Translations under genes and position numbers: made by a program
The notes under the pieces: model-generated
Seen by the model: the letters and a program-made list of their open reading frames with translations, nothing else
What the model was told of the DNA's origin: nothing
Database searches by the model: none
DNA from: Mycolicibacterium sp. CBMA 247
GTDB taxonomy: Bacteria; Actinomycetota; Actinomycetes; Mycobacteriales; Mycobacteriaceae
Length of the DNA stretch: 64,000 bases
Reading direction: 5' to 3'
Assembly: GCF_009729095.1 (NCBI RefSeq)
Contig: NZ_VTGX01000003.1
Coordinates: forward strand, 434,001 to 498,000
Shown here: positions 10,113 to 18,262 of the stretch, one piece after another
Layout: each line of letters begins with the position of its first letter
How positions within the stretch are numbered: the stretch's first letter is position 1

Positions 10113-10991
10113 ATGACCGGGATTGGGACAGAAGACGTTCCAGGGCACTGGCTGACCGCGGCCGAGGTCGCTCGAGCATCGCAGTTGCGCGAGGATCTGG
10201 TCGAGCGGTTCCTGCCGGCCATGCAGCCGCAGGAGAATCTCTACAGCCGAGATCTCGTGTCGGTGGCACGCTTCGTCAGGGTGCTCACCGATCTGGGCAC
10301 ACCGACGGCCGCCGTCGAAGTGGCTGTCGCTGAACTACGCGCGCGGCCGGATGCGGCTTTCAGCGTGGCGCTCGGCAGCGGTGGCGGCGGCGGTCGCCGC
10401 CAGCTGAATGCCAAACTGACCGGCACCCGGGCCCGGGCGTGGAAAACGATCGGTGTGACCACCGCCGCCGCGCTGCTCGTCGGTGGTGTCGTGGCAGTCA
10501 CGCTGTCGGGGCGCCACGATGAGCAAACCGCCGCGGGACCGGCACCGTCGAATGCGGCCAAACCCGTTCCCGCCGAGGTGGTTGCGCCGGCCGTCATGGA
10601 CGAGCCGGGCGCCAAGCCCGCGCAGGCATTTGCCGCGGCCAAGCCAGATCCGGTGTGCGCCCAGTGGCAGCGGGCCAGCGCCGGATACGACGGCAGGCAG
10701 GAGGCCTGGGGCAAGACCGATCATCGGGTGCCGGCGGCGCGCTGGTCGCCCAAGCAACGGTCGGTGACGATGGCTGTCATCCCGGTCATGCGGGAGCAGG
10801 CTGCCGAGTTGCGCCGCTTTGCCGACAACGCCAATGATCCGCTTCTGGTCGGTCTGCTGCGGGCGCAGTCTCGGTACGTGGACAACTACGCCGCCAAGTT
10901 GCCTAAGTTCGAGCCGGCAGATCAGTCGACTTGGACCGCAGCCACCGTAATAGGTGGCGCGGCGAAAGCGGTTTGCTCCACACCACGTTGA
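10113..10991 (+). CDS. Membrane-anchored protein with MerR-like N-terminal helix-turn-helix and extracytoplasmic domain
   Basis: This 292-residue protein has three parts. Residues about 13-76 (LTAAEVARASQLREDLVERF, then LYSRDLVSVARFVRVLTDLG) look like a MerR-type DNA-binding domain. A Gly-rich basic linker leads to one transmembrane helix at about 112-131. The outer part is an Ala/Pro-rich linker, then a domain starting at DPVCAQWQRA (about 180) with RVPAARWSPKQRSVTMAVIPVM. That last domain recurs, in tandem, in the frameshifted gene at 38.6-39.2 kb. The layout resembles one-component membrane regulators such as ToxR, but DNA binding is inferred only. Confidence 0.65.
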   Translation: MTGIGTEDVPGHWLTAAEVARASQLREDLVERFLPAMQPQENLYSRDLVSVARFVRVLTDLGTPTAAVEVAVAELRARPDAAFSVALGSGGGGGRRQLNAKLTGTRARAWKTIGVTTAAALLVGGVVAVTLSGRHDEQTAAGPAPSNAAKPVPAEVVAPAVMDEPGAKPAQAFAAAKPDPVCAQWQRASAGYDGRQEAWGKTDHRVPAARWSPKQRSVTMAVIPVMREQAAELRRFADNANDPLLVGLLRAQSRYVDNYAAKLPKFEPADQSTWTAATVIGGAAKAVCSTPR

Positions 10992-11005
10992 GTAGATTCG
11001 GCGCG

Positions 11006-11043
11006 GTTTCGGTGGGGCACTGCTGTTAGCGCCCCACCGAAAC
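11006..11043. terminator. Bidirectional hairpin terminator
   Basis: A perfect 13-base stem, GTTTCGGTGGGGC (11006-11018) with GCCCCACCGAAAC (11031-11043), surrounds a 12-base loop. It lies between two convergent genes that end at 10991 and 11052. The stem has A/T-containing ends but no long T tract, as is usual for mycobacterial terminators. Confidence 0.75.
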
Positions 11044-11051
11044 AGGTTCGA

Positions 11052-11360
11052 TTACATCGGAATCCATCGATCGAAGGACCAGAAGCCCCAGCCACGCCCG
11101 TCACCGGCGGGCATCGGGGTCACCCGCTGGCCATTCCACTCGAACGGTTGATGATCGCGACGCCCCTCGTCGATGCCGCGGCCGTGCCAGTCATCGGGCC
11201 GAGCACCACGGTCGTCATGACGTTCGCACGGCGGCGCACCCGGGCGGTCACAGCCCGGGCCCGGATCGGCGCTTGCCGTGCCGATGCCGAGGCCCAACAA
11301 TCCGGCTACACCGATTCCTGCCGCCATCGCTGATACGCCAACGGATTTCTTGAAACGCAT
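11052..11360 (-). CDS. Small secreted protein of unknown function
   Basis: This 102-residue protein starts at ATG 11358-11360 after a GGAG. It has a Sec signal peptide (MRFKKSVGVSAMAAGIGVAG, predicted cleavage after TASA) and a short mature chain rich in Asp, Arg, Gly and Pro, with two Cys near its start and a Trp-rich end (GWGFWSFDRW). It resembles the many small exported mycobacterial proteins with no assigned role. No catalytic motif is visible. Confidence 0.65.
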   Translation of the reverse strand: MRFKKSVGVSAMAAGIGVAGLLGLGIGTASADPGPGCDRPGAPPCERHDDRGARPDDWHGRGIDEGRRDHQPFEWNGQRVTPMPAGDGRGWGFWSFDRWIPM

Positions 11361-11525
11361 TGCCTTACTCCGTTTCTGACTAGTGCGACGACGGTGCCGC
11401 ACGCAGAGCAACGCTATTTCGAGGGGTTATGTCTGCCCTGTGCCGATTGTTGGCACGGGCTGTGTGATGGGTAACGAAATGAAAACCGGTTGTAGTCGGT
11501 CCGATTGATCGCTGACAGCCGATTC

Positions 11526-12728
11526 TCAGATGCGGGCCGGCATACTGTCCCACCCACGTACTGCCGATGAAGACGAGAAGACGGCTTTATCGAGGTCGAC
11601 CTCCCAATGGGGGAAGCGGTTCAGGATCTCGTCAAGTGCGATCCGGCCTTCGATGCGTGCCAAGGCGTTTCCCAGGCAGTAGTGGGCGCCGACGCCGAAT
11701 GTCAGATGCTGCCTTGGCGCCCGTGTGATGTCGAAGGATTCTGCATCAGAGCCGAATCGGCGCTCATCGCGGTTCGCCGCCCCGATCAGGGTCAGCATCG
11801 CGCTGCCTGCGGGCACCGTGGTTCCATGGATCTCGACGTCGGTGGTGACGTAGCGAGCGGCCTGCAGTGCCGGCGGTTCGTAGCGCAGGATCTCCTCGAT
11901 GGCTCCCGACAGCAGCGAGCGGTCAGCCGCCAACCGGCGGCGCTGGTCGGGGTGTTCGGACAGCAGCTTGCCGGACCAGCCGATGAGGCGGGTGGTGGTC
12001 TCCGCGCCCGCCACGGCCACGACGTTCATGAACATCAGCAGCTCATCGCGACGTAGCCGTCGCGTCACACCGGTCTCGTCCTCGAACTCGGCCTCGAGCA
12101 GTTCGGTGGTGAGGTCATCGCCGGGATTCTCTGCCCGCCAGTCGATGAAGTCGGCGAATACCTGCCCGTCGGTGAGTGGGCCATCGGGATTGTCGGTCAT
12201 CTGTTTTCCGCGTTCGGTGCGGACGTGGCGGTCACCGTCCTCCTGCACCAGCTTCTGGAAGTGCCCGGGTATGCCGAACAACATGCCGACCACCCGCAGC
12301 GGCATGACCGACCCCAGGTGCTTGACGAAGTCCACCTCGCTCTCGCCGACCAGCGGATCCAGGCAGCGCGCGGTGAATTCTCGGATCTTGGGTTCCAGAG
12401 CATTGATCTTGCGGGGGGTGAATGCGCGGGACAGCAGATTGCGGTGGATGTCATGGATCGGCGGGTCTTCGAAGATGAGGACACCGGGCGGGATTTCCAT
12501 GCCCGATTTCAGGATCTCCAGCACGACGCCGCGGGCCGAGCTGAATGTCTTGTGGTCCACAAGAACTCGATTGACGTCGTCGAAGCGGCTCACCGCGTAG
12601 AAGTCATGCGGCTCGTTGTAGTAGAGCGGCGCTTCGTCCCGGAAGCGTTTGAACATCCGATAGGGGTCGGCATTGAGCTCGACGTCCCACGGGTCGTAGT
12701 AAAGGTCGTTCGTGGCGCCAACGGTCAT
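11526..12728 (-). CDS. Cytochrome P450
   Basis: This 400-residue P450 has the I-helix AGAETTTR, the K-helix EEILRY, and the heme-binding loop FGVGAHYCLG whose Cys ligates iron. It is a soluble bacterial class I enzyme that needs ferredoxin and a reductase, neither encoded here. The longer open frame upstream overlaps the NTF2-like gene in another frame, so I start at ATG 12726-12728 after GAAGGGG. Its neighbours, an NTF2-like protein and a divergent TetR gene, suggest an inducible oxidation step for a lipid, terpenoid or steroid-like substrate. Confidence 0.9.
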   Translation of the reverse strand: MTVGATNDLYYDPWDVELNADPYRMFKRFRDEAPLYYNEPHDFYAVSRFDDVNRVLVDHKTFSSARGVVLEILKSGMEIPPGVLIFEDPPIHDIHRNLLSRAFTPRKINALEPKIREFTARCLDPLVGESEVDFVKHLGSVMPLRVVGMLFGIPGHFQKLVQEDGDRHVRTERGKQMTDNPDGPLTDGQVFADFIDWRAENPGDDLTTELLEAEFEDETGVTRRLRRDELLMFMNVVAVAGAETTTRLIGWSGKLLSEHPDQRRRLAADRSLLSGAIEEILRYEPPALQAARYVTTDVEIHGTTVPAGSAMLTLIGAANRDERRFGSDAESFDITRAPRQHLTFGVGAHYCLGNALARIEGRIALDEILNRFPHWEVDLDKAVFSSSSAVRGWDSMPARI

Positions 12729-12757
12729 GCCGACCCCTTCTGTCGGGGAGCCCGCGC

Positions 12758-13279
12758 TCACCAGGTGAGGTTGTGCTTCTCGAAGTGGCGGGCGAGCGCC
12801 TCCATGTATTCGTCGCCGTGGAAGGGCCCGCGGGCTCCGATGGCCTTCTCCAGGAACGGCCCGTACTCCTCGTCGTTGACGTAGGTCGACCAGTGAGTGA
12901 TCTGGGCGTCCTCGTTGGTGTCGATGAAGCTGATCGAGTAGAAGCCCATCGTCTCGCCGTCGGCTGTCGTGCCCTCCCAGCGATAGCGCATGACGAGGCC
13001 GTTCTCGGCAGGCCAGAACTTGTGGTCGACGGGTTTCCAGTCCGGAAAGACCACGGAGTACGCCTTGGCCTCGACGGTGGCCGCGACGTCGAATGAGGTC
13101 GCCACGTCCTTGAGAACGAGTTCCTGCCCGGCCACGAAGTAGGGCGAGGTGTACACGGCGTCGTCGGTGAACTCCCACTCGTCGTATGACTCGCCTTCCT
13201 GCACTTTCCGCAGCACGTATTTGTCCCGGTAGCTCTCGGCCATGCGGCGGTGTTTGGCGATTCGATCGACCAGATCCAT
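12758..13279 (-). CDS. NTF2-like/SnoaL-like family protein
   Basis: This 173-residue protein starts with helices (DRIAKHRRMAESYRDKYV) and follows with curved-sheet patterns (DDAVYTSPYFVAG, VMRYRWEGTT, FYSISFIDTNEDAQITHW). This fits the NTF2-like superfamily, which includes small isomerases, cyclases and ligand binders. It lies 29 bases upstream of the P450 on the same strand, so the two are probably cotranscribed and act on the same compound. The function is not assignable further. Confidence 0.7.
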   Translation of the reverse strand: MDLVDRIAKHRRMAESYRDKYVLRKVQEGESYDEWEFTDDAVYTSPYFVAGQELVLKDVATSFDVAATVEAKAYSVVFPDWKPVDHKFWPAENGLVMRYRWEGTTADGETMGFYSISFIDTNEDAQITHWSTYVNDEEYGPFLEKAIGARGPFHGDEYMEALARHFEKHNLTW

Positions 13280-13350
13280 TGCGGTCCTTTTCCATTGGGG
13301 GAGCGGTAGTGCCAGGCCGGCGGCTCATGTGGCGTAGCGCACAATTTAAT

Positions 13351-13364
13351 ATACAGATCTGCAT
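13351..13364. promoter_or_regulatory. Candidate TetR operator (CAGATCTG dyad)
   Basis: The palindrome CAGATCTG (13354-13361), flanked by AT on both sides at equal distance, lies in an AT-rich stretch between the NTF2-like gene and the divergent TetR gene. Its position suggests that it is the binding site for that TetR protein. Confidence 0.45.
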
Positions 13365-13441
13365 CATAGATTCAACGATGAATTTCTAGGGGTGGGGCGA
13401 GGGTCCCTGGGTTTCGTTCTCCACCCTGGGAGGATGGGGCC

Positions 13442-14056
13442 GTGGCGGAACGGTGGACCCGGCAAAGGCGGGTTGAGCACACTCGCACGTTGCTGCTCGA
13501 CGCGGCCGAAGAGGTGGTGGCGCGGCAGGGTTTCGGCGCGGCTGCCCTCGAGGTCATCGCAGACGCCGCCGGCTACACCCGCGGGGCGATCTACTCGCAT
13601 TTCGGCACAAAGGAAGAGCTGTTTCTCGCCGTGATGGAGCGTCAGCTGCAACGCTTCCTCGACGGGTTCACCGACATCGTCGAGTCGTTCCACACGGTCA
13701 GCGATTTCGATGCCGACAAGCTGGCCGAGCGTTGGCGCGAATTGAGTATCGGCGCACCCGACCGTGCGGCGCTGGGCTACGAGTTCACGTTGTTCCTACT
13801 GCGCAATCCCGAAGCGCGGGCCCGGGTGGCCGAGCAGCGCCAGCAGACAGTGCGGTCGTTGGCCGATTACATCGACGCCCACCTCGAGAAGATCGGGGGA
13901 CGCCTGCGGGTGCGCTCCGACCTGCTGGCCAAGGTGCTGATCGCCACAAACGAGGGAATCACCCTCGGTAGCCACATCGACTCCGAGGACCTGTACCGGC
14001 CGTTCTTGGAGATGGTGATGGCCCACGTGGAATCCGCGGACCTGGACGAGGCCTGA
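13442..14056 (+). CDS. TetR family transcriptional regulator
   Basis: This 204-residue regulator has an N-terminal TetR DNA-binding domain with recognition helix around IADAAGYTRGAIYSHFGTK (about residues 39-57), then a helical ligand domain. It starts with GTG at 13442 after GGGAGG. It is divergent from the NTF2-like/P450 unit and probably represses it. The ligand is unknown. Confidence 0.88.
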   Translation: MAERWTRQRRVEHTRTLLLDAAEEVVARQGFGAAALEVIADAAGYTRGAIYSHFGTKEELFLAVMERQLQRFLDGFTDIVESFHTVSDFDADKLAERWRELSIGAPDRAALGYEFTLFLLRNPEARARVAEQRQQTVRSLADYIDAHLEKIGGRLRVRSDLLAKVLIATNEGITLGSHIDSEDLYRPFLEMVMAHVESADLDEA

Positions 14057-14083
14057 GCCTTTCTGGAGTCTCGGCCCCGAGCG

Positions 14084-14929
14084 CTAGCTGCGAGTCAAGA
14101 ATCCCAGCACCGTCTGCTCGAAGGCCTCTTTGGCCTCGATCATGGCCCAGTGTCCGCAATTGGGGAACACGTGCAGTTCGGCGTTCGGGATCGTCCGCAT
14201 GGGAATGAGGGCCATATCGAGCGGGCTGACCCGGTCATCTCGGCCCCAGGTCAGCAGAGTGGGTGCCGCTACCTTGTGCATCTGTGCCCAGGGCATCGGG
14301 GCATCGGAGGACCGCAGGGCGGCCATCATTCCGGCGAAGGCAGCCTTGCCGTACATCCGTTTGGCCGCAGCCAACGTCTTGGAGTCGGTCGCCAACTCCC
14401 AGCGCTGTTCGATCAGCTCCTCGGTGACCAGCGACTGGTCGTACACCATCGAGTTCAGCCAATCGATCAGGCGCTGGCGGCTCGGGTCTTCGGTGAAATC
14501 CTGTAGCAGCCGGATGCCCTCGCTGGGCCCCGGGCTGAACACGTTGGTTCCGATGCCGCCGATCGTGACGAGCTTGCCGATGCGGTCGGGCTGGCGGATC
14601 GCGAGGTTGATTCCGACACCGCCGCCCATGGAGTTACCGACGATGTCGACGCGGTCAATGCCGAGGGCGTCCAGGAATGGGGCGACCACGCCCTGGGCGG
14701 TCACCATGGGATGGCCGCCGATGTCATCGGTGACACCGAATCCCGGGAATTCCAGGATCAGACAACGGAACTGCTGGGCGAAGGCGGGCAGGATTCCACG
14801 GAAATTGCGCCAACCCGTCACCCCGGGCCCCGAGCCGTGAAGGAACAGCAGCACCGGGCCGTCGCCGGTGTCGTAGTACCGCAACACTCCGGCGGATGTC
14901 TCGATCTCCCTCAGTTCCAGGTCGGTCAT
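14084..14929 (-). CDS. Alpha/beta hydrolase resembling meta-cleavage product hydrolases
   Basis: This 281-residue hydrolase has the oxyanion motif HGSGPGVTGW (about residues 31-40), nucleophile Ser in VGNSMGGGVG, acid Asp in WGRDDRVSP and His in FPNCGHWAMIE. HGSGPG and GNSMGG are typical of BphD/HsaD-type C-C hydrolases that cleave vinylogous diketones from aromatic or steroid ring cleavage. No ring-cleavage genes lie beside it, so the actual substrate is open. It converges on the TetR gene. Confidence 0.8.
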   Translation of the reverse strand: MTDLELREIETSAGVLRYYDTGDGPVLLFLHGSGPGVTGWRNFRGILPAFAQQFRCLILEFPGFGVTDDIGGHPMVTAQGVVAPFLDALGIDRVDIVGNSMGGGVGINLAIRQPDRIGKLVTIGGIGTNVFSPGPSEGIRLLQDFTEDPSRQRLIDWLNSMVYDQSLVTEELIEQRWELATDSKTLAAAKRMYGKAAFAGMMAALRSSDAPMPWAQMHKVAAPTLLTWGRDDRVSPLDMALIPMRTIPNAELHVFPNCGHWAMIEAKEAFEQTVLGFLTRS

Positions 14930-15116
14930 GCCGACAAACCTACGGGTGCCGAATCCCTAGAGGCCAAATGCTCCCCCTCGATGAGGATGACCTCCGACGG
15001 CGATCAGCACCGGCAAGCCGCCGATCACTCTGCCTCCGCCAGGGCCGAACTGAGTATCCAGGGACCGTAAACGCACTGGTCGAGGACATGGGAGTGCGCC
15101 CGACTACAGTGTCCGC

Positions 15117-16418
15117 ATGACGCTGCACGCCGACGCTGCCCATCCGGATCTGGTTACCGTCGAGGTGCCCACGCACTGGTACAACCTGGCCGCCGACCTG
15201 GATCAGCCGATCCCGCCGCATCTGCACCCGGGAACCAAGGAACCGGTCGGCCCCGACGACCTTGCGGCGCTCTTCCCGAGCGGATTGATCGCGCAGGAAG
15301 TATCCACCGAGCCGTACATCGCCATCCCGGACGTGGTTCGCGAGATCTACGCGATGTGGCGGCCGTCCCCATTGATCAGAGCCCGGCGGTTCGAGCAGGC
15401 GCTGAACACCGGAGCCCACATCTACGTCAAGTACGAGGGCGTCAGCCCGGTTGGCAGTCACAAGACCAATTCCGCTGTGGCACAGGCCTACTACAACAGC
15501 ATCGACGGGGTCCGGAAGCTGACCACCGAGACCGGAGCCGGCCAGTGGGGCAGCGCGCTGGCCTTCGCCGGAGCGCAATTCGGCCTTGAAATCGAGGTAT
15601 GGCAGGTCCGTGCGTCCTACGAGTCGAAGCCCTACCGCGGTCACCTGATCCGCACATACGGCGGCACCGTGCACTCGAGCCCGTCGAATCTCACCGAGTC
15701 GGGGCGCGCAATTCTCGCCGCGAGCCCGGACACCACCGGCAGTCTCGGGATGGCGGTGAGTGAGGCGGTTGAGGTTGCAGCCGCCGACCCCGACACCCGA
15801 TACGCCCTCGGCAGCGTGCTGAACCACGTGGTGCTGCACCAAAGCGTCATCGGTCAGGAGGCCGTCGCGCAGCTCGCCGCTTTCGAGCCGAACGGTGCTG
15901 ACGTCGTCTTCGGCTGCGCCGGTGGCGGTTCCAACCTTGCCGGCCTGGCGTTCCCGTTCCTGCGTGAGAAGATCCATGGACGATCGAATCCGAAGGTGGT
16001 GGCCGCCGAGCCGGCCGCGTGCCCGTCGATCACGCAGGGGGAGTACCGCTACGACCACGGTGACGTGGCAGGCCTGACACCGCTGCTCAAGATGCACACG
16101 CTCGGAATGGATTTCGTGCCCGATCCGATCCACGCGGGTGGGCTGCGCTACCACGGCATGGCGCCGGCCCTCAGCCATACCGTCGAACTCGGACTGGTCG
16201 AGGGCATCGCCATCGGACAGCACGATGCGTTCTCCGCCGGCGTCCTGTTCGCGCGGACCCAGGGCATCGTCCCCGCGCCGGAAGCGACTCACGCGATCGC
16301 GGCCGCCGCAGCGCACGTGGCCGATGATCCAGCCGAGCAGGTGGTCGTGATCGGGCTCTCGGGCCACGGCCAACTCGATCTACCGGCGTACGCGGAGTTC
16401 CTCGACGGGAAGTTCTGA
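15117..16418 (+). CDS. trpB2: TrpB2-like PLP-dependent tryptophan synthase beta-like protein
   Basis: This 433-residue fold type II PLP enzyme has the Lys in VSPVGSHKTNSA (about residue 117), the phosphate-binding GCAGGGSN (about 265-272) and the conserved TETGAGQWG substrate loop. Length and the N-terminal extension (WYNLAADL) match TrpB2 proteins, which work apart from TrpA and may make tryptophan from indole and serine or phosphoserine. No trpA or other trp genes are near. Confidence 0.88.
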   Translation: MTLHADAAHPDLVTVEVPTHWYNLAADLDQPIPPHLHPGTKEPVGPDDLAALFPSGLIAQEVSTEPYIAIPDVVREIYAMWRPSPLIRARRFEQALNTGAHIYVKYEGVSPVGSHKTNSAVAQAYYNSIDGVRKLTTETGAGQWGSALAFAGAQFGLEIEVWQVRASYESKPYRGHLIRTYGGTVHSSPSNLTESGRAILAASPDTTGSLGMAVSEAVEVAAADPDTRYALGSVLNHVVLHQSVIGQEAVAQLAAFEPNGADVVFGCAGGGSNLAGLAFPFLREKIHGRSNPKVVAAEPAACPSITQGEYRYDHGDVAGLTPLLKMHTLGMDFVPDPIHAGGLRYHGMAPALSHTVELGLVEGIAIGQHDAFSAGVLFARTQGIVPAPEATHAIAAAAAHVADDPAEQVVVIGLSGHGQLDLPAYAEFLDGKF

Positions 16419-16429
16419 GCCGACACCCC

Positions 16430-16720
16430 AGCGGTGCGCTGGTGATCACAACCTTGAGTGCGATCGCGATTGGCATCGGATTAACCCTGTCGCCGTTGGC
16501 ATCCCGGTTGGGCTTCACAGCGTTGCCGTGGCAGTTCTTCGTCGCACTCGTGCTTCTGACCGTCGGGTATCTGGTGCTTGTCGAGTTCACCAAGAAGGTC
16601 TTCTATGCCGACCCGCTACACCTTGCGGGAGCGCCGATTCGTACCCGAGGGCGCCCTCATCGCATCGAACGCCGAGCCTCCAGGTTCGTGAAGTATCCGC
16701 GCGTGGCTGCCGCGAGGTAG
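16430..16720 (+). pseudogene. C-terminal remnant of an MgtA-type P-type ATPase
   Basis: The frame encodes two hydrophobic segments, GALVITTLSAIAIGIGLTLS and LPWQFFVALVLLTVGYLVLV, then EFTKKVFYA. This is the characteristic last two helices and tail of magnesium-transporting P-type ATPases. Everything upstream (A, P and N domains, DKTGT motif) is absent because trpB2 ends at 16418. I read it as the 3' end of a deleted mgtA-like gene, not a functional small protein. Confidence 0.7.
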
Positions 16721-16768
16721 TTCTCGGGACTGTGGCGTCAAGTTCGAAGGAGCGGCGTTCACCAAACG

Positions 16769-16793
16769 CGATAGGGCGACGGTCGCCCTATCG
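16769..16793. promoter_or_regulatory. Perfect 25-base palindrome upstream of the lysyltransferase gene
   Basis: Arms CGATAGGGCGAC (16769-16780) and GTCGCCCTATCG (16782-16793) are perfectly complementary around a single G. The last base overlaps a possible GTG start and lies eight bases before the ATG at 16802. It could be an operator for a dimeric repressor or, if transcribed, a hairpin that blocks initiation. Confidence 0.7.
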
Positions 16794-18199
16794 TGGTTGG
16801 TATGCAGGTGCGAGATGTGCCCGTCCTGGGGACCAGTGCCGGCGCCGATGCCGGCCTGCGCCTGCTGTTGCGGACGTTGCGGGCTCTCGCGGTGTTGATC
16901 ATCGTCGGTGCCACCGCTGCACTGGTACTTGATCACAGCACGGGCCGGGTTGGTCACGAGCCGATGCTGATGACGATGGTCGCGGTGTCCTTGGGGGCGG
17001 CGGTTGCGCTGCACGGACTGGTCCTGGGGCGGCCGCTGACCCGCCCGCACGTCGGTATCGCTGCCGTGGGTCTACTGCTCGGGCTGATAGCCGGCGTCAC
17101 GGGCCACCCCGCCGCCGCGTGGATCTTTCTGGCGCTCGCCGCGGTGATCGCGGTGCGACCGACGGGGTCAACGGCGCAACCGGGAGCGTTGCCCACGGTG
17201 TCGTCGTTGATCGATGGAACACCGGGCGATCCGCTGGCCCCCTTCGCGATGACCGCGGGCAAGAGTTACGTCTTTTCTGCCGATGCCAAGGCTGCGTTGG
17301 CATACCGCACGTTGGCCGGGTTCGCGGTGGTCAGCGGTGATCCGATCGGGGACCGCGCCTCTTACCGGGAAGTGGTCGCCAACTTTGTCGCTCTGTGTCA
17401 GGCGCGGGGTTGGCGAATCCTGGTTCTGGGGGCCTCGGCACACCGGCTGGGGTTGTGGCACAGCGGGGCGGTGGCGGGTCCACGGTTGCGGGCGTTGCCG
17501 ATCGGGCGTGACGTCGTTGTCGATGTCGACCGGTTCAACATGGTGGGCCGTGCCAAGCGCAATCTGCGTCAGGCGGTTCAGCGCACCCACAACGCAGGCA
17601 TCAGCACCGAGGTCGTCGCCGAAGGCGATGTCGACGACGCGTTGCGAGCCGAACTGCTCGAGGTGATGCGGTCATCGCACAAAGCTGTCGGCGCCGAGCG
17701 CGGATTTTCGATGATGCTGGGGTGTGCGTTGTCGGGGCGCTATCCCGGGGTGTGGCTGATCATCGCCCGTGACCGGGCCGGACAAATTCAGGGGTTTCAC
17801 CGGTACGCCAGTGCCGGCAACGGGACCGACCTGAGCCTGGACTTGCCGTGGCGCCGGTCGGGTGCCCCCAACGGAGTGGATGAACGGCTCACGGTCGACA
17901 TGATCGAGTGGGCAAACACGCACGGAGCGCAGCGCGTCTCGCTGGCCTTTGCGCCGTTTCCGGATCTCTTCGGGGGCCATCGCAGCAGCGAGGTCGGTGT
18001 ACAGGCTTTGCGGGCACTCGCCCATGCCGGCGATCGACTGATCAAGCTGGAGTCGCTGTACCGGTACCTGCGCAAATTCGATGCGATGTCCGAGCAGCGC
18101 TACGTGTTGTTTCCATTGGTCGATATCGTCCCGACACTGCTGGTGTTGGTGACGCTAGAGTTCGCACCGCGCCGACCGCCCGCCGACGTGCCTCGGTGA
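16793..18199 (+). CDS. Phosphatidylglycerol lysyltransferase-like membrane protein (LysX2/MprF synthase domain, DUF2156)
   Basis: This protein of up to 468 residues has about four N-terminal transmembrane segments (residues about 25-125) and a C-terminal GNAT-like DUF2156 domain (FAVVSGDPIGDRASY, then VGRAKRNLRQAVQRT, and SLAFAPFPDLFGG). This is the layout of mycobacterial LysX2 and the MprF synthase half, which transfer lysine from lysyl-tRNA to phosphatidylglycerol. The flippase helices of full MprF and the lysyl-tRNA synthetase domain of LysX are missing. GTG 16793 or ATG 16802 could start it, and neither has a clear SD. Confidence 0.75.
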   Translation: MVGMQVRDVPVLGTSAGADAGLRLLLRTLRALAVLIIVGATAALVLDHSTGRVGHEPMLMTMVAVSLGAAVALHGLVLGRPLTRPHVGIAAVGLLLGLIAGVTGHPAAAWIFLALAAVIAVRPTGSTAQPGALPTVSSLIDGTPGDPLAPFAMTAGKSYVFSADAKAALAYRTLAGFAVVSGDPIGDRASYREVVANFVALCQARGWRILVLGASAHRLGLWHSGAVAGPRLRALPIGRDVVVDVDRFNMVGRAKRNLRQAVQRTHNAGISTEVVAEGDVDDALRAELLEVMRSSHKAVGAERGFSMMLGCALSGRYPGVWLIIARDRAGQIQGFHRYASAGNGTDLSLDLPWRRSGAPNGVDERLTVDMIEWANTHGAQRVSLAFAPFPDLFGGHRSSEVGVQALRALAHAGDRLIKLESLYRYLRKFDAMSEQRYVLFPLVDIVPTLLVLVTLEFAPRRPPADVPR

Positions 18200-18262
18200 G
18201 CAGGCTCACGGCACATTCACAGCAAATTTTCAGCACCGGTTCCGGCGGTATGCTCGACCAAG

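Noticed and set aside
9418..10113. Plus-strand frame of 231 codons beside the hydrolase
   Set aside because: First part is antisense to the hydrolase; the remainder shows no motif, SD or plausible composition.
12729..13367. Minus-strand extension of the P450 frame over the NTF2-like gene
   Set aside because: Composition is Arg/Gly-rich shadow sequence and the NTF2-like protein in the other frame has clear fold features and a good spacing.
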